From the NCBI RefSeq assembly GCF_016429215.1, contig NZ_JAELUH010000032.1, positions 1 through 57,483 on the forward strand: a stretch of DNA of 57,483 bases. Reading direction: 5' to 3'. Source of the stretch: Herbaspirillum sp. ASV7. GTDB taxonomy: Bacteria; Pseudomonadota; Gammaproteobacteria; Burkholderiales; Burkholderiaceae_D. Under the pieces are notes generated by a model that worked only from the letters and a program-made list of their open reading frames with translations, did no database searches and was not told the DNA's origin. The position numbers and the translations under genes were made by a program. Of the stretch, positions 45,300 through 53,948 are shown in pieces (within the stretch, counting starts at the first letter, position 1; each line of letters starts with the position of its first letter).

Positions 45300-46915
45300 G
45301 ACTCTGTCTTTGCCGAAGGTGGGAAAAACCGCCGCATCATCACCGAGACCGCAACCACGACTGCCACGAAACCGGCCAGGGCCGCCAGTACCTGAAAGGC
45401 GTTGTTGAAGGCCAGGATGCTGGCCTGTCCATTGAGCGACCTGGCCAGCAGCGCCGTGCTCTGAGCCGCGCCCTGCAGCGGATCGCTCACGACCGGCTGC
45501 AATGTCATCGCCCCCGCAGACAGCCGTGTGCTGACATCCGGGTCGCCGATGGCCAGACGCGAGGACAGCAGTTCGCTTTGCAGATGCAGTCTTTCGAGCT
45601 GGTAACTGCCCAGCAGGGCCGATCCGGCCAGTGCGCCGACGTTCTGGGTGATGCTGAAGATGACGACCAGCGAAATCATGTTCTCTCTGCCCTGGCGCAG
45701 CATCTGGATGAACCCGTAGAGCAAGACCGGACCGATGAACAGGGTGGTGCCGAATCCGATGAGGCATTGGCTCAGATAGAGCTGGTGCGGCCGGGTCAGG
45801 CTATTGCTCTGGCTGTCGAGCGCGGCAGCGATACCGATGCACGTGGCCGCCACTGCGGTCATCAACGGCAGGCGGCGCTCCTGCAGCGTCAGCACGGTGA
45901 GGACAATCCCCGCCAGCATCGACAGGGCGACCAGCAGGAACAGCGCATGCATCTGGTCGTTATCGAGCCCCGCAGCCGCGAGCAGTCCGACCGATCCGAA
46001 GGTCTGCTCAGCCAGCGCCAGCCGCATGAGCAAGGCCACGCCGACAAACCGGGCAATATTGAGTGTCGACAGCCAGTGCAGCTGCAGCAGGGGGCGTGGC
46101 CGGTTGGCTTCGTTGAGCACGCCCAGTCCGATGAGCAGCACGCAGGACATCAACAACGCGCCGACCATTGGCGCGTCATGCCACCAGTAGGCCTTGCCCA
46201 TGCCCAGCGCCATGCAGCCCAATACAATCCCGGGCATCAGCAACGCGATGCTGAGCAAGTCCCCGCCCTCGAAACTGGCAAGCCGCTCGCTGGGCGGCAA
46301 CGGGAAGAGCGATGTCGCCACCAGCAGCACTAGCGGCACCGCCAGTTCGAGCCAGTGCAAGCCCCGCCATTGATCAACGCCCAGCAATTCCACGGGCACC
46401 AGACGGGCCAGCGGCGTGCCGAACTGAGTCAGACTGATGCCGACGACCAGCGCCAGCGGTCGCGCCTTGGCAGGCAGGGCGACGAGCAGATAGAAGATAC
46501 AGAGACTGGTCAGCGCCCCCGCCGCCAGGCCGTTCGCCAGCCGCGCCAGAGCGGCAGATGGCAAGCCTGGCCAGATCAACTGGGCGGCGGCGACCAAGGC
46601 ATAAAGTGCCAGCAGACCTTGACTGATGAGGGGGATACCGAACTGGGTGCGGGCCTTCACCAGCGCCAGGTTGGAGCTTGCATTCATGCCGAAGTAGAGC
46701 GCGGGCAGGCAGCTTGCCTGTGCGGCATACAAGCCGAGCGAACCGGAGATGTTGCCCAGGTTGACATTGGTCAGCGCGTTGGGAAAGGTCGTCAGCAAGC
46801 CGATCAGCACGCCCACCGCGCCGTAGGTGATGCGCTGCGTTCTCTCCAGCCTCGGGGTGTAGGGGGTCCCGGCGGAAGTGGGGTGTTCATCGGCAGAGAA
46901 GGCATAGTTTGTCAT
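45296..46915 (-). CDS. EmrB-like MFS efflux transporter (DHA2 type)
   Basis: 539 aa with about 14 hydrophobic segments. ATG 46915 (MTNYAFSADEH) is the likely start; an in-frame GTG at 46933 would add six residues. Composition and length fit the DHA2 drug:H+ antiporters, although the canonical motif A after TM2 is weak (ALVKARTQFGIPL), which places it in a diverged branch. It is the first gene of the three-gene pump operon. A dyad site (47015-47036) is 100 bp upstream, suggesting control by the neighbouring LuxR-type regulator. Confidence 0.85.
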   Translation of the reverse strand: MTNYAFSADEHPTSAGTPYTPRLERTQRITYGAVGVLIGLLTTFPNALTNVNLGNISGSLGLYAAQASCLPALYFGMNASSNLALVKARTQFGIPLISQGLLALYALVAAAQLIWPGLPSAALARLANGLAAGALTSLCIFYLLVALPAKARPLALVVGISLTQFGTPLARLVPVELLGVDQWRGLHWLELAVPLVLLVATSLFPLPPSERLASFEGGDLLSIALLMPGIVLGCMALGMGKAYWWHDAPMVGALLMSCVLLIGLGVLNEANRPRPLLQLHWLSTLNIARFVGVALLMRLALAEQTFGSVGLLAAAGLDNDQMHALFLLVALSMLAGIVLTVLTLQERRLPLMTAVAATCIGIAAALDSQSNSLTRPHQLYLSQCLIGFGTTLFIGPVLLYGFIQMLRQGRENMISLVVIFSITQNVGALAGSALLGSYQLERLHLQSELLSSRLAIGDPDVSTRLSAGAMTLQPVVSDPLQGAAQSTALLARSLNGQASILAFNNAFQVLAALAGFVAVVVAVSVMMRRFFPPSAKTES

Positions 46916-47014
46916 GGTCGGCCAAGCGCTCACGTCATCACGGGTTCGTTGCGGGCAAGCATTGCTGCGCCGACTGCTTCAGTGCCGCAGCATAAAGACA
47001 GCGCCACCGACAAT

Positions 47015-47036
47015 CTATCCCCCAGATGGGGGAGTG
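47015..47036. promoter_or_regulatory. G/C dyad site B (upstream of efflux operon)
   Basis: CTATCCCCCAGATGGGGGAG contains TCCCCC-N4-GGGGGA (47018-47033). It overlaps the last codons of the small membrane protein gene and lies 100 bp upstream of the EmrB-like start. Confidence 0.6.
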
Positions 47037-47602
47037 CCTGGCCGGATCGCGCGGTATCGCGCAGGCGAACCGGCCAGCAGCATGGCGGCGATCCGCTTCG
47101 TGCCGGTGCGCACATCCGGCACCAGCCGCTGCCGTCGGCGAAAGTGACGCGGAGAAGCCATTAGGGACGCGAAGTAGAGGAGAAACAGCACGAGATGGAC
47201 ATGACCTGGATGCCTGCCCAGCCACGGCGCTGCCCAGTCACCCGGCAGCGATAGCGTGACGCTTGGTTCCAGCAGCAGCATCAGCTGCAAGAGCGCGGAC
47301 AGGCGATAGGCCGCCGCACTGATCTTTCTCTGCATGTCATGAGGCGCCGACTTGCGCTCGGTCCAGATGGCTGTTGCCAGCGCCTGCAAGGATAGAATGA
47401 CCAGGGCATGGCTTCGCGTGAACGGGGCTTGTCGCAGCAGACAAAGCACGCCGAGCCCGCTGACCAGCGCGAGCACCACGTAAAGTTTGCCGCCCATGCT
47501 GACGCTGCACATGCCCTTGCGCGAGGCCAGCACAACGGCAGCCCATGCCACGCACGCCAGTTCGGACAGGCCAAGGATGGCTTGCAGTGTTGCCGTCTGC
47601 AT
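47015..47602 (-). CDS. Small membrane protein of unknown function
   Basis: 195 aa from ATG 47602 (MQTATLQAILGLSELACVAW) after AGGGGGA; the upstream extension to 47695 lacks a ribosome site. Four or five hydrophobic helices (about 7-25, 38-56, 66-80, 97-111, 137-150), then a strongly basic Arg-rich tail. I recognise no family. It is upstream of and on the same strand as the efflux operon, divergent from the LuxR-type gene, with dyad sites both before and after it, so it may belong to the same stress or export response. Confidence 0.6.
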   Translation of the reverse strand: MQTATLQAILGLSELACVAWAAVVLASRKGMCSVSMGGKLYVVLALVSGLGVLCLLRQAPFTRSHALVILSLQALATAIWTERKSAPHDMQRKISAAAYRLSALLQLMLLLEPSVTLSLPGDWAAPWLGRHPGHVHLVLFLLYFASLMASPRHFRRRQRLVPDVRTGTKRIAAMLLAGSPARYRAIRPGTPPSGG

Positions 47603-47771
47603 TGCGTCCCCCTGAGCAGGGTTGCCAGATTGCCGGCGAAGAACAAATGGCCGGCACATCTCCGGTCCACTCCCCATCTTCCGCCTGGCCTCCAAGAAAC
47701 GTCATACCTCCACCGCTACTGCACGCCATCTGCCACTTGCCTGTATCGTCGCCCATTACCCATCGCTGGGG

Positions 47772-47796
47772 CTATCCCTCCGATGGGGGAGGCATG
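47772..47796. promoter_or_regulatory. G/C dyad site C (between membrane protein gene and luxR-type gene)
   Basis: CTATCCCTCCGATGGGGGAG holds TCCCTC-N4-GGGGGA (47775-47790), one mismatch from sites A and B. It is 170 bp upstream of the membrane protein start and 177 bp upstream of the LuxR-type start. The rest of the 370-bp intergenic region (47603-47972) shows no other clear element. Confidence 0.6.
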
Positions 47797-47972
47797 GAAT
47801 TCTGACGCATTGTCAGCTTGCTCGGCGACTGGAATCCGCCTGCCTCGAGGCGAAATTGACTGGCGTCAGTGGATAGATCTTGCGTTATTATTTGCAGCGC
47901 ATCACGAACTTTCCCACGTCGTGCGTCTCGCCTTTCTCCCCCCAATTGCTTCTTCTCAAGACTGGAATATCG

Positions 47973-49514
47973 ATGAACAGCTCGATGGAAATCGCCCCCC
48001 TCTCCAAGAAGAACGACAGGCTGACCTATCTCGATCCCGGGTCGCCCAACCTGGGGATGAAGGCCAAGCGCAAGATCGTCAGCGCCTGGCATGCGCTTCT
48101 TGCATTTGATCTCGCCCGCGCGCAGCAGCTTGCCGGCCAATTGCGTGACATGGCGCCCACAGCCCCCTTGCAGCAGCGGATGCTCAACCAGCAAGCCGAT
48201 CTGATCGTCGCGGGCATTGCGCTGTTCAACGATGATATTGGCGCCGTCGTGCAACTGGCGAACAAAGTCGCCGGGGGCGATCAGACCGAAGAGATGGCGC
48301 GCACCACCTCGGTGCTGCTACGCTTTGCGGCGTGGTATCGGAGAGACTGGGACTGCTTCGAGGAAGCCACCTGTCTCTGCCCCTGCTCCCTCATCGACGG
48401 TCGCCAGGCCTTGCCGACCGTATTGACGCTGATCATCGAAGCGGCGGCCGAAATGAAGCGCTCGCGCTTCATCTCGGCGCATCGGCTGGCCTCTGATGCC
48501 CTGCGTTTTGCAGCCAGACTGAAATCAGGAAAAGCCCTGGCCACGGCAAGCGCGGTCACGGTGATGGCCGCCATTCTGCATGAGCAAGGCGAGATCGAAG
48601 AAGCAGACAAACTGCTGCGCCGGAACCTGGAATCGCTTTCGCGGAGCGCCTGCGCCGATGTGGTCGCTGGCGCGTATGAGACGCTGATGCAGATTGCCAT
48701 GCACCGCTGCCAGTGGGGCGTGGCATCCACATTCCAGCGCGAGCTCATTGCACTGGGCAATGCCAGGTCGTGGCCGCGATTGGTCGCCTTTGGCCTTGCG
48801 GCCGGGGTCGAAAGCGAATGTCTGACCGGTGCCGTTGCGCGGGCCGCTGCATCCGTGACTGCGCTGCGCCAGCTGCAGGACGCACAGCGCTTGGCGCTGG
48901 TCCGCTCGGCCATCAGCTTGCGCTTGCGGGTCAGCGATATCCGCCTGAGTCTGCTGGGCAGCCCGTCGGCGCAACTGGTGGCCGACATCGAAGCGCATCT
49001 TCGCGATCTGAGCGCACAGGGTGAGGAGCTGCAGACTTCCGGCGTAGCCATGCTGCTGGTGGAAGCGCTGACCGTGACCGGTGAGGATCAGGCGGCACAA
49101 GCCGCGCTGCTGGCGTATCTCCGCGCCGGCATGCGGCGCGGCGTGTTCCAGTCTTTCGTCACCGCCAGCACGGTCGTCTATGAAAAGCTGAACGATCTCT
49201 ACAATGACGGCCTTGACGGTCTTGAGGATCAGGCCCAGATGCGGCCTTTCCTTGCCAGCCTGATCGCCCGGACGCGCAAGTTCCTTCTGGCGAAAGTGGG
49301 TTCGGCAGAGCTATTCACCGAAACACTCATCACCGCGCGTGAACGCGATATTCTCCTGCGCATGAGCCAGGGATACTCCAACAAGAAGATCGCCAAGGAC
49401 CTCGGTATCGGACCTGAAACGGTCAAATCGCATGCCAAGCGGATCTACTCCAAGCTAGGCGTCACCTCGCGCATCGAGGCTGTGTCGCAGGCGGCTGATC
49501 TCTGTCTCATCTGA
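47973..49514 (+). CDS. LuxR-family (MalT-like) transcriptional regulator
   Basis: 513 aa from ATG 47973 (MNSSMEIAPLSKKND). The C-terminus is a GerE/LuxR HTH: TARERDILLRMSQGYSNKKI followed by AKDLGIGPETVKSHAKRIYSKLGV. The remainder is an all-helical TPR-like array resembling the sensor arm of MalT-type ATPase regulators, but no Walker A motif is present, so the NTPase part is missing. The three TCCCCC-N4-GGGGGA sites around it are candidate targets, implying control of the efflux operon, poxB and the small membrane protein. Confidence 0.88.
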   Translation: MNSSMEIAPLSKKNDRLTYLDPGSPNLGMKAKRKIVSAWHALLAFDLARAQQLAGQLRDMAPTAPLQQRMLNQQADLIVAGIALFNDDIGAVVQLANKVAGGDQTEEMARTTSVLLRFAAWYRRDWDCFEEATCLCPCSLIDGRQALPTVLTLIIEAAAEMKRSRFISAHRLASDALRFAARLKSGKALATASAVTVMAAILHEQGEIEEADKLLRRNLESLSRSACADVVAGAYETLMQIAMHRCQWGVASTFQRELIALGNARSWPRLVAFGLAAGVESECLTGAVARAAASVTALRQLQDAQRLALVRSAISLRLRVSDIRLSLLGSPSAQLVADIEAHLRDLSAQGEELQTSGVAMLLVEALTVTGEDQAAQAALLAYLRAGMRRGVFQSFVTASTVVYEKLNDLYNDGLDGLEDQAQMRPFLASLIARTRKFLLAKVGSAELFTETLITARERDILLRMSQGYSNKKIAKDLGIGPETVKSHAKRIYSKLGVTSRIEAVSQAADLCLI

Positions 49515-49538
49515 CCGGCCATCAGGTCCGGTGGCCGG
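49515..49538 (+). other. Stem-loop just after the luxR-type stop codon
   Basis: CCGGCCA (49515-49521) pairs with TGGCCGG (49532-49538) over a 10-base loop, directly after the stop. It lacks a T-run, so it may be a 3'-end stabiliser or a weak terminator. Confidence 0.4.
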
Positions 49539-49720
49539 GGAATTCCAAGAATGGACGCCTGGTCGCACCGGGCATTGCGGATGAGGGAGCCGGCATTCCC
49601 CGTTTGAGGAAAAATTACAAAAATAACTTAACATCAATTAACATATTGCCGAAAGGCAAGTTGATCGATGTGTGCGTGATCGCTTGTTCTCTCCCCATCA
49701 ACCTGAGCCAACGATCGATC

Positions 49721-50287
49721 GTGAAAAACCTCTGCATAGTGACCACCACGCTTCTCCTGTCTGCATGCGCCAGCGTCCCGCCCTACAAGGAACCGCCGCC
49801 GGATCAGGCCAGCGCAACACTTACCATTGCCTTGGGCAACGATTATGGCCAATCCAGCATTTCCTACGGCCGTACCGATACGAATGGATGTCTGGAGTTT
49901 CCGCCTCTGTTGAGCACCGGCAGCGTGCGCACCTATACCCCGACCGGACCGGCGCCCAAGGACGTGAAGATCCCCGCCGATGGTCCGCAGATCCTGCGCT
50001 ACCACCGCGAGATCGGCCGCAATGCTTCCGCGCAGGCCTGCACGATCGATCTGCGCTTCGTACCGAAGAAGGACGCTCACTACGTGGTGACCAGCAACAC
50101 CCGCTACGAGTCCACCAAGAGCCCATCCTTGTGGTCCGGCGAAACAACCACCAGCAAGGAGATCTGCATGGTCTATCTCCTCGAAATGGATGAAACGACA
50201 GGATTGAAGCCCGTGCCGATCAAGCAGATCAACGTCAATCCCGCGCGCCTCTTCGGTCCCAGCTGCGCCAAGGTTGCGGCGAACTGA
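49721..50287 (+). CDS. Hypothetical lipoprotein
   Basis: 188 aa from GTG 49721, which places the signal peptide and lipobox (LLLSAC) at the normal position; the open frame reaches back to 49604, but that extension would put 39 residues before the signal. The mature part has paired cysteines (NGCLEF, QACTIDLRF, KEICMVYLLEM, GPSCAKV) and a beta-rich look. No family recognised. It precedes another exported hypothetical protein by 86 bp and may be cotranscribed. Confidence 0.6.
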   Translation: MKNLCIVTTTLLLSACASVPPYKEPPPDQASATLTIALGNDYGQSSISYGRTDTNGCLEFPPLLSTGSVRTYTPTGPAPKDVKIPADGPQILRYHREIGRNASAQACTIDLRFVPKKDAHYVVTSNTRYESTKSPSLWSGETTTSKEICMVYLLEMDETTGLKPVPIKQINVNPARLFGPSCAKVAAN

Positions 50288-50373
50288 AGCGCTTCCTCAC
50301 GGACCGGGACCGTAGCGGCAGCGCCTGCAGAAGAAGCCAGGCAGAAAAAGACATAAGCACACGGGGAATCCAC

Positions 50374-51054
50374 ATGACACGAAAGAACCATCGCCACGGG
50401 CTGTACGCAGCCCTGCTGACCGCACTTGCGCTGACGGCCTTGCCGGCCTCGGCCCAGATCGCCGAACAGACCCTGCGGGAGTTCACCGCCTGCAACAGCA
50501 GCTTCTTCCGCGCCCTCGCACAGGATGCTGCCGCCAGCCAGGCATGGCCGACGCTGGAGCGAAAGGGGGAGATCGCCTGGATCAAGGTCAAGGACCGCAA
50601 GAGCGCGCCCGACAACCAGCTCGATTTCGCCACCCCGGTCACGGTGGGAGGATTGAAGCTGCTCGGCTATTTCGATGAGATCAGCGATCTCCAGGAACTG
50701 GGACGCTACTACTACTGGGGCTTCATCGTCGAGGGCAGCGTCGGCGAGGTCATCGACAAATTGCGGCCCATGACCGTCAATGCCAGTCGCCTGCGCTCGG
50801 CCGGCCCCGACTATGCCCGGACCGAGGTCAAGATCGGCAGCTCCGACTGGATTGCCTTCAATACGGGATCGGGCAGCGTGCCGCGGAAAAACACCATCGA
50901 GCGTGCCTTCATCGTCGAGGGCATGGAGAACAACGCGCAGGCCACGCGCGTCTCATGCTCGCTGCAAGGTGCGGTGACGGCCATGGTGATCATGAGCGAG
51001 CGGCCCGATCTTGCCGGGGAAAAATTGCCACCGTATTCCTCCTCGCAGAAGTAA
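50374..51054 (+). CDS. Hypothetical periplasmic protein
   Basis: 226 aa with a Sec signal peptide (hydrophobic core AALLTALALTALPASAQ, cleaved after ASA at about residue 27). Mature protein has two cysteines (FTACNSS, RVSCSLQGA) likely to form a disulfide, and a C-terminal tail PPYSSSQK. No domain recognised. It follows the lipoprotein gene on the same strand; both are probably envelope components. Confidence 0.7.
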   Translation: MTRKNHRHGLYAALLTALALTALPASAQIAEQTLREFTACNSSFFRALAQDAAASQAWPTLERKGEIAWIKVKDRKSAPDNQLDFATPVTVGGLKLLGYFDEISDLQELGRYYYWGFIVEGSVGEVIDKLRPMTVNASRLRSAGPDYARTEVKIGSSDWIAFNTGSGSVPRKNTIERAFIVEGMENNAQATRVSCSLQGAVTAMVIMSERPDLAGEKLPPYSSSQK

Positions 51055-51088
51055 CAGAAGACGACACCGCCATCGATGCTGCCGCGCC

Positions 51089-51631
51089 TCAACGCTTCTG
51101 CCTGGCCCAGGCTGCCACCGTCTCGACGATATGCTTGTGCATGGCCTTGGCCGCCGGTGCCAATCCTTCGTAGCTGAGCGAGGCCAGCACGATAGCGCGG
51201 CTTTCGGCAGGATAGAACGGGAACACCTGCACCGTACTCTGATAGTTCTGCAACGCCAGTTGCGATACCACGGCCAGTCCCAGCCCACTCTCGACTGCGG
51301 CAAGAATGGTGGCGGCATCGATGGCCCGCACATTGGATTTCACCGAGACCTTGTGGGCCGCCAGCAGGCGCTGCGTGTCCTTGCCGTAGCTCTCCCCCTG
51401 CAGCACGACGTTGTGCCTTGAGAGTTCTTCCACCGTCATGTAGGCCTTGTTCTCAGGCTCAAAACCGGGCGCCGCGATGCACATCAGGGGGTCAGCATAG
51501 AGCGGGGTGATGTCCAGCCCAGGAGACGCCGGCAGCGTGACGAAGCCGAGATCGACCTTGCTCTTGAGGATCCATTCGGCGATGTCGTCATAGCCACCCT
51601 GCTCTATGATCCGTGCGCTGATCGATACCAC
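51089..51631 (-). pseudogene. LysR-family regulator remnant lacking the DNA-binding domain
   Basis: 180 codons that correspond to the effector-binding domain of a LysR protein, CysB/Cbl-like in style (EQGGYDDIAEWILKSKVDLGFV, then AIDAATILAAVESGLGLAVV). The HTH and linker, about 120 residues, are missing: the frame meets a TAG just beyond 51631, where unrelated plus-strand coding-like sequence begins. It is therefore a decapitated gene, unlikely to bind DNA. The remaining part has no internal stop, so the loss looks recent. Confidence 0.75.
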
Positions 51632-51734
51632 CGATGGCGCGACCTACCTGGCCGGTCGTCTCTGGGGCAAGACGCTGCGCTATCCGCTGGGTGACGCGCC
51701 CCTGACGAGCAGCGGCGGGAGCGACTGCCTATAA
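51606..51734 (+). pseudogene. Possible 3' fragment of an unidentified plus-strand gene
   Basis: A frame of about 42 codons ending TAA at 51734 has strongly GC-biased third positions (GATYLAGRLWGKTLRYPLGD) but no start signal. It begins where the LysR remnant loses homology. I read it as the tail of a truncated gene joined there by a deletion or rearrangement; no family recognised. Confidence 0.3.
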
Positions 51735-51763
51735 TCCTGTCATTGGCCCCGGAGCCCACCACC

Positions 51764-52411
51764 ATGCCCTCCCTGCACCTGTTCCTGCTCTTCCTGACCG
51801 CCAGCCTGGCGCTGAACCTCACACCCGGTCCCGACATGGCCCTCACGCTCACGCGCGGCATGACGCAAGGTTTCAGGGTGGCCTGGCTGAGCGTACTGGG
51901 GACCTTTGCCGCCGGCGCCGTGCAGATACCGCTGGTGGTGTTCGGGCTGGCCGGGGTGTTCCGGGAGTCACCGGTGCTGTTCGAGACCGTCAAGATCGCT
52001 GGCGCGCTCTACCTGGTCTACCTGGGCGTGCGTGCCTTGCGGCGCTCCCTGCAGGGCAAGCAAAGCATCGCCACCGTCGCCGCCCGTGGCGAGCAGGGGG
52101 TGTTCTGGCAAGGCCTGTTCACCAATCTGCTCAATCCCAAGGTGTTCCTGTTCCTGGTGGCGTTCCTGCCGCAGTTTGCCGATCCGGCGGTGGGGCCGGT
52201 CTGGCAGCAGATGCTGGTGCTGGCCATCAGCTCCAAGGTGTTGGGGCTGCTCAATGGCACCTGCTTCGCCTACGGCGCTTCACGCATCCGCCACTGGCTT
52301 GCCCGCAATCCCTGGTTCCTGCGGCTGCAGGACAGCATCCTCGGGGTCGCCATGCTGGGGATCGCGGGCTATATCTTCTTCAACCGGACGCCGGGTCATC
52401 GCGGCGGGTGA
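51764..52411 (+). CDS. LysE/RhtB-family exporter
   Basis: 215 aa from ATG 51764, with CGGAG upstream. Family motifs: LNLTPGPDMALTLTRGMTQGFR, GALYLVYLGVRALRRSLQG and FTNLLNPKVFLFLVAFLPQF. Six TM segments expected. It probably exports an amino acid such as homoserine or threonine, or a related metabolite. The adjacent LysR remnant on the opposite strand may once have been its divergent regulator. Confidence 0.9.
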   Translation: MPSLHLFLLFLTASLALNLTPGPDMALTLTRGMTQGFRVAWLSVLGTFAAGAVQIPLVVFGLAGVFRESPVLFETVKIAGALYLVYLGVRALRRSLQGKQSIATVAARGEQGVFWQGLFTNLLNPKVFLFLVAFLPQFADPAVGPVWQQMLVLAISSKVLGLLNGTCFAYGASRIRHWLARNPWFLRLQDSILGVAMLGIAGYIFFNRTPGHRGG

Positions 52412-52466
52412 GCGCCGGCTCATGGGGTAAGATGACCGGCTCACCACCGATCAGGGAGTCACGCAG

Positions 52467-52820
52467 ATGAATCGCTCCGAGCGCCACCACCGCATCGACA
52501 ACATCGAATTCAACGTCACCGACATCGCCCGCAGCAAGGCCTTCTATGGAGAGGTGTTTGGCTGGCGCTTCGTGGATTACGGACCTGGCTATACCGAGTT
52601 CCAGGATGGCCGGCTGGCGGGTGGCTTCACCACCGGGGAGCCGGTCAGGCCGGGCGGCCCGCTGGTGATTCTGTACACCGATGACCTGGAAGACACCCAG
52701 CGCAAGCTGTTGAAGGCGGGCGCGATCATCAGCCGCGCCACCTTTGCCTTCCCGGGTGGGAGGCGTTTCCACTTCATCGATCCCGACGGCTACGAGCTGG
52801 CCGTCTGGTGCGACCGCTGA
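52467..52820 (+). CDS. VOC-family (glyoxalase/bleomycin-resistance-like) protein
   Basis: 117 aa, one vicinal-oxygen-chelate unit of two beta-alpha-beta-beta-beta modules. The start IDNIEFNVTDIARSKAFYGEVFGW and the end GGRRFHFIDPDGYELAVW are typical; H and E at these ends are possible metal ligands. The family is broad (isomerases, dioxygenases, resistance proteins), so no substrate is proposed. GGGAG is upstream of the ATG. Confidence 0.85.
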   Translation: MNRSERHHRIDNIEFNVTDIARSKAFYGEVFGWRFVDYGPGYTEFQDGRLAGGFTTGEPVRPGGPLVILYTDDLEDTQRKLLKAGAIISRATFAFPGGRRFHFIDPDGYELAVWCDR

Positions 52821-52857
52821 CGCGGCCGCCGCGCGTGCGCGCCTCCAGCCTCAGCGA

Positions 52858-53577
52858 TCAGACCACCGAGTCGTCATAACCCGCGCTGTCATCGAAGTCG
52901 ATGTTGCCCAGGTCGGCCAGGTCATTGCTGGAACCGAAACTGGAGTCGCTGGCCTGGTCGCTGTTGCGGTCGCTGCCGTAGTAGTTGTTGACGGTGGTGT
53001 TCTCGATGTTTTCCACCGGCGCACTCAAGGCATTCTGATGCAGGAAACCGGAGCCGCCATTGCCATTCATCAGGTGCTCGATCCCCTGGAACAGGAAGGC
53101 GCCACCGGCTACGCCCGCTGCGGTGGCCGCGACCGTGCCCAGCATGCTGCCCATGCCCCCACCGAAGAAACCGGAAGATGCTGCCGGGGCCGGGGCCGGC
53201 TGGTATGACTGCGGCGCCGGCGCTGCGGAGTAACCCGGCGCGTATGCCGGGACTGGTGCCGCTGCCGCTGCCGGGGCTGGACGGGCATTGGCGCTGGGCG
53301 CATTGCCCCAGGCATTGCCATCGAGGAAGCCGGGGCCAGCGCCCGCGCCGGCCTGCAAGGACTGTACCTGCGCCTGCAGCGAGGCCACCTGGGCCTTGGA
53401 GGCATTGAGCGCCTGCTCCATCAGCAGCGCACGTTGTACCAGCAGGTAGGCGGCGTCAGGTTGACGGGCCACCGCCGCGCTGATGAGGGCGTCGGCCTGC
53501 GCATCCTTGACGATGCCGCGTACCTGCGTCAGTTGGTTGAGAAAATCTTGAAGGGCTTGCGATTCTTGCGGACTCAT
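52858..53577 (-). CDS. DUF2076 family protein
   Basis: 239 aa from ATG 53577, after AGGAG. N-terminal helical region (residues 1-70: SPQESQALQDFLNQLTQVRG, DALISAAVARQPDAAYLLVQ) is the DUF2076 hallmark, followed by a Pro/Ala-rich linker (about 85-135), a Gly-rich hydrophobic stretch (FFGGGMGSMLGTVAATAAG) and an acidic Asp/Ser-rich C-terminus. Cellular role not established. It may be membrane-associated. Confidence 0.8.
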   Translation of the reverse strand: MSPQESQALQDFLNQLTQVRGIVKDAQADALISAAVARQPDAAYLLVQRALLMEQALNASKAQVASLQAQVQSLQAGAGAGPGFLDGNAWGNAPSANARPAPAAAAAPVPAYAPGYSAAPAPQSYQPAPAPAASSGFFGGGMGSMLGTVAATAAGVAGGAFLFQGIEHLMNGNGGSGFLHQNALSAPVENIENTTVNNYYGSDRNSDQASDSSFGSSNDLADLGNIDFDDSAGYDDSVV

Positions 53578-53948
53578 GATGACGTGGCTCCTGCATGGTA
53601 ACGACACTACGATGATTGATCACTGCGTCTGAACACTGCGGCCGACATCGGACCGCCTTGCAGTGAAGTATGCGCGCGAATCCTGCCGCACAAGTGTCGC
53701 CAATCACAAAGTTGGAAACAACATGTAACAGCCCCCTGCCGGGCCTCCGGTTGCGCCGCTTGTTGCCAGGAAATGACATTTTGTGAACATTCCGTCAGAA
53801 GATGTCAGGCAGACAACACCCGACAGTGTAATATCGCGGACTGCACGCCGGAGCAATCCGGATTGTCCCGCCGCGACGCGGCGAGCACATCAACGTCGGG
53901 CCGCCCGCTCTGCATGAGCCCATGGCGCCCTTTGGGGGATCCCATCTT
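53578..53948. other. Intergenic region between DUF2076 and FecR genes
   Basis: 371 bp holding the divergent promoters of both genes. The only structure I see is a loose inverted repeat TGACAT (53774) / ATGTCA (53802) with a 22-bp spacer. No gene or terminator found. Confidence 0.4.

Noticed and set aside
45300-45767. Long N-terminal extension of the HlyD/EmrA-type frame
   Set aside because: It runs through the MFS gene in another frame; ATG 45299 overlaps the MFS stop and starts the expected N-terminus.
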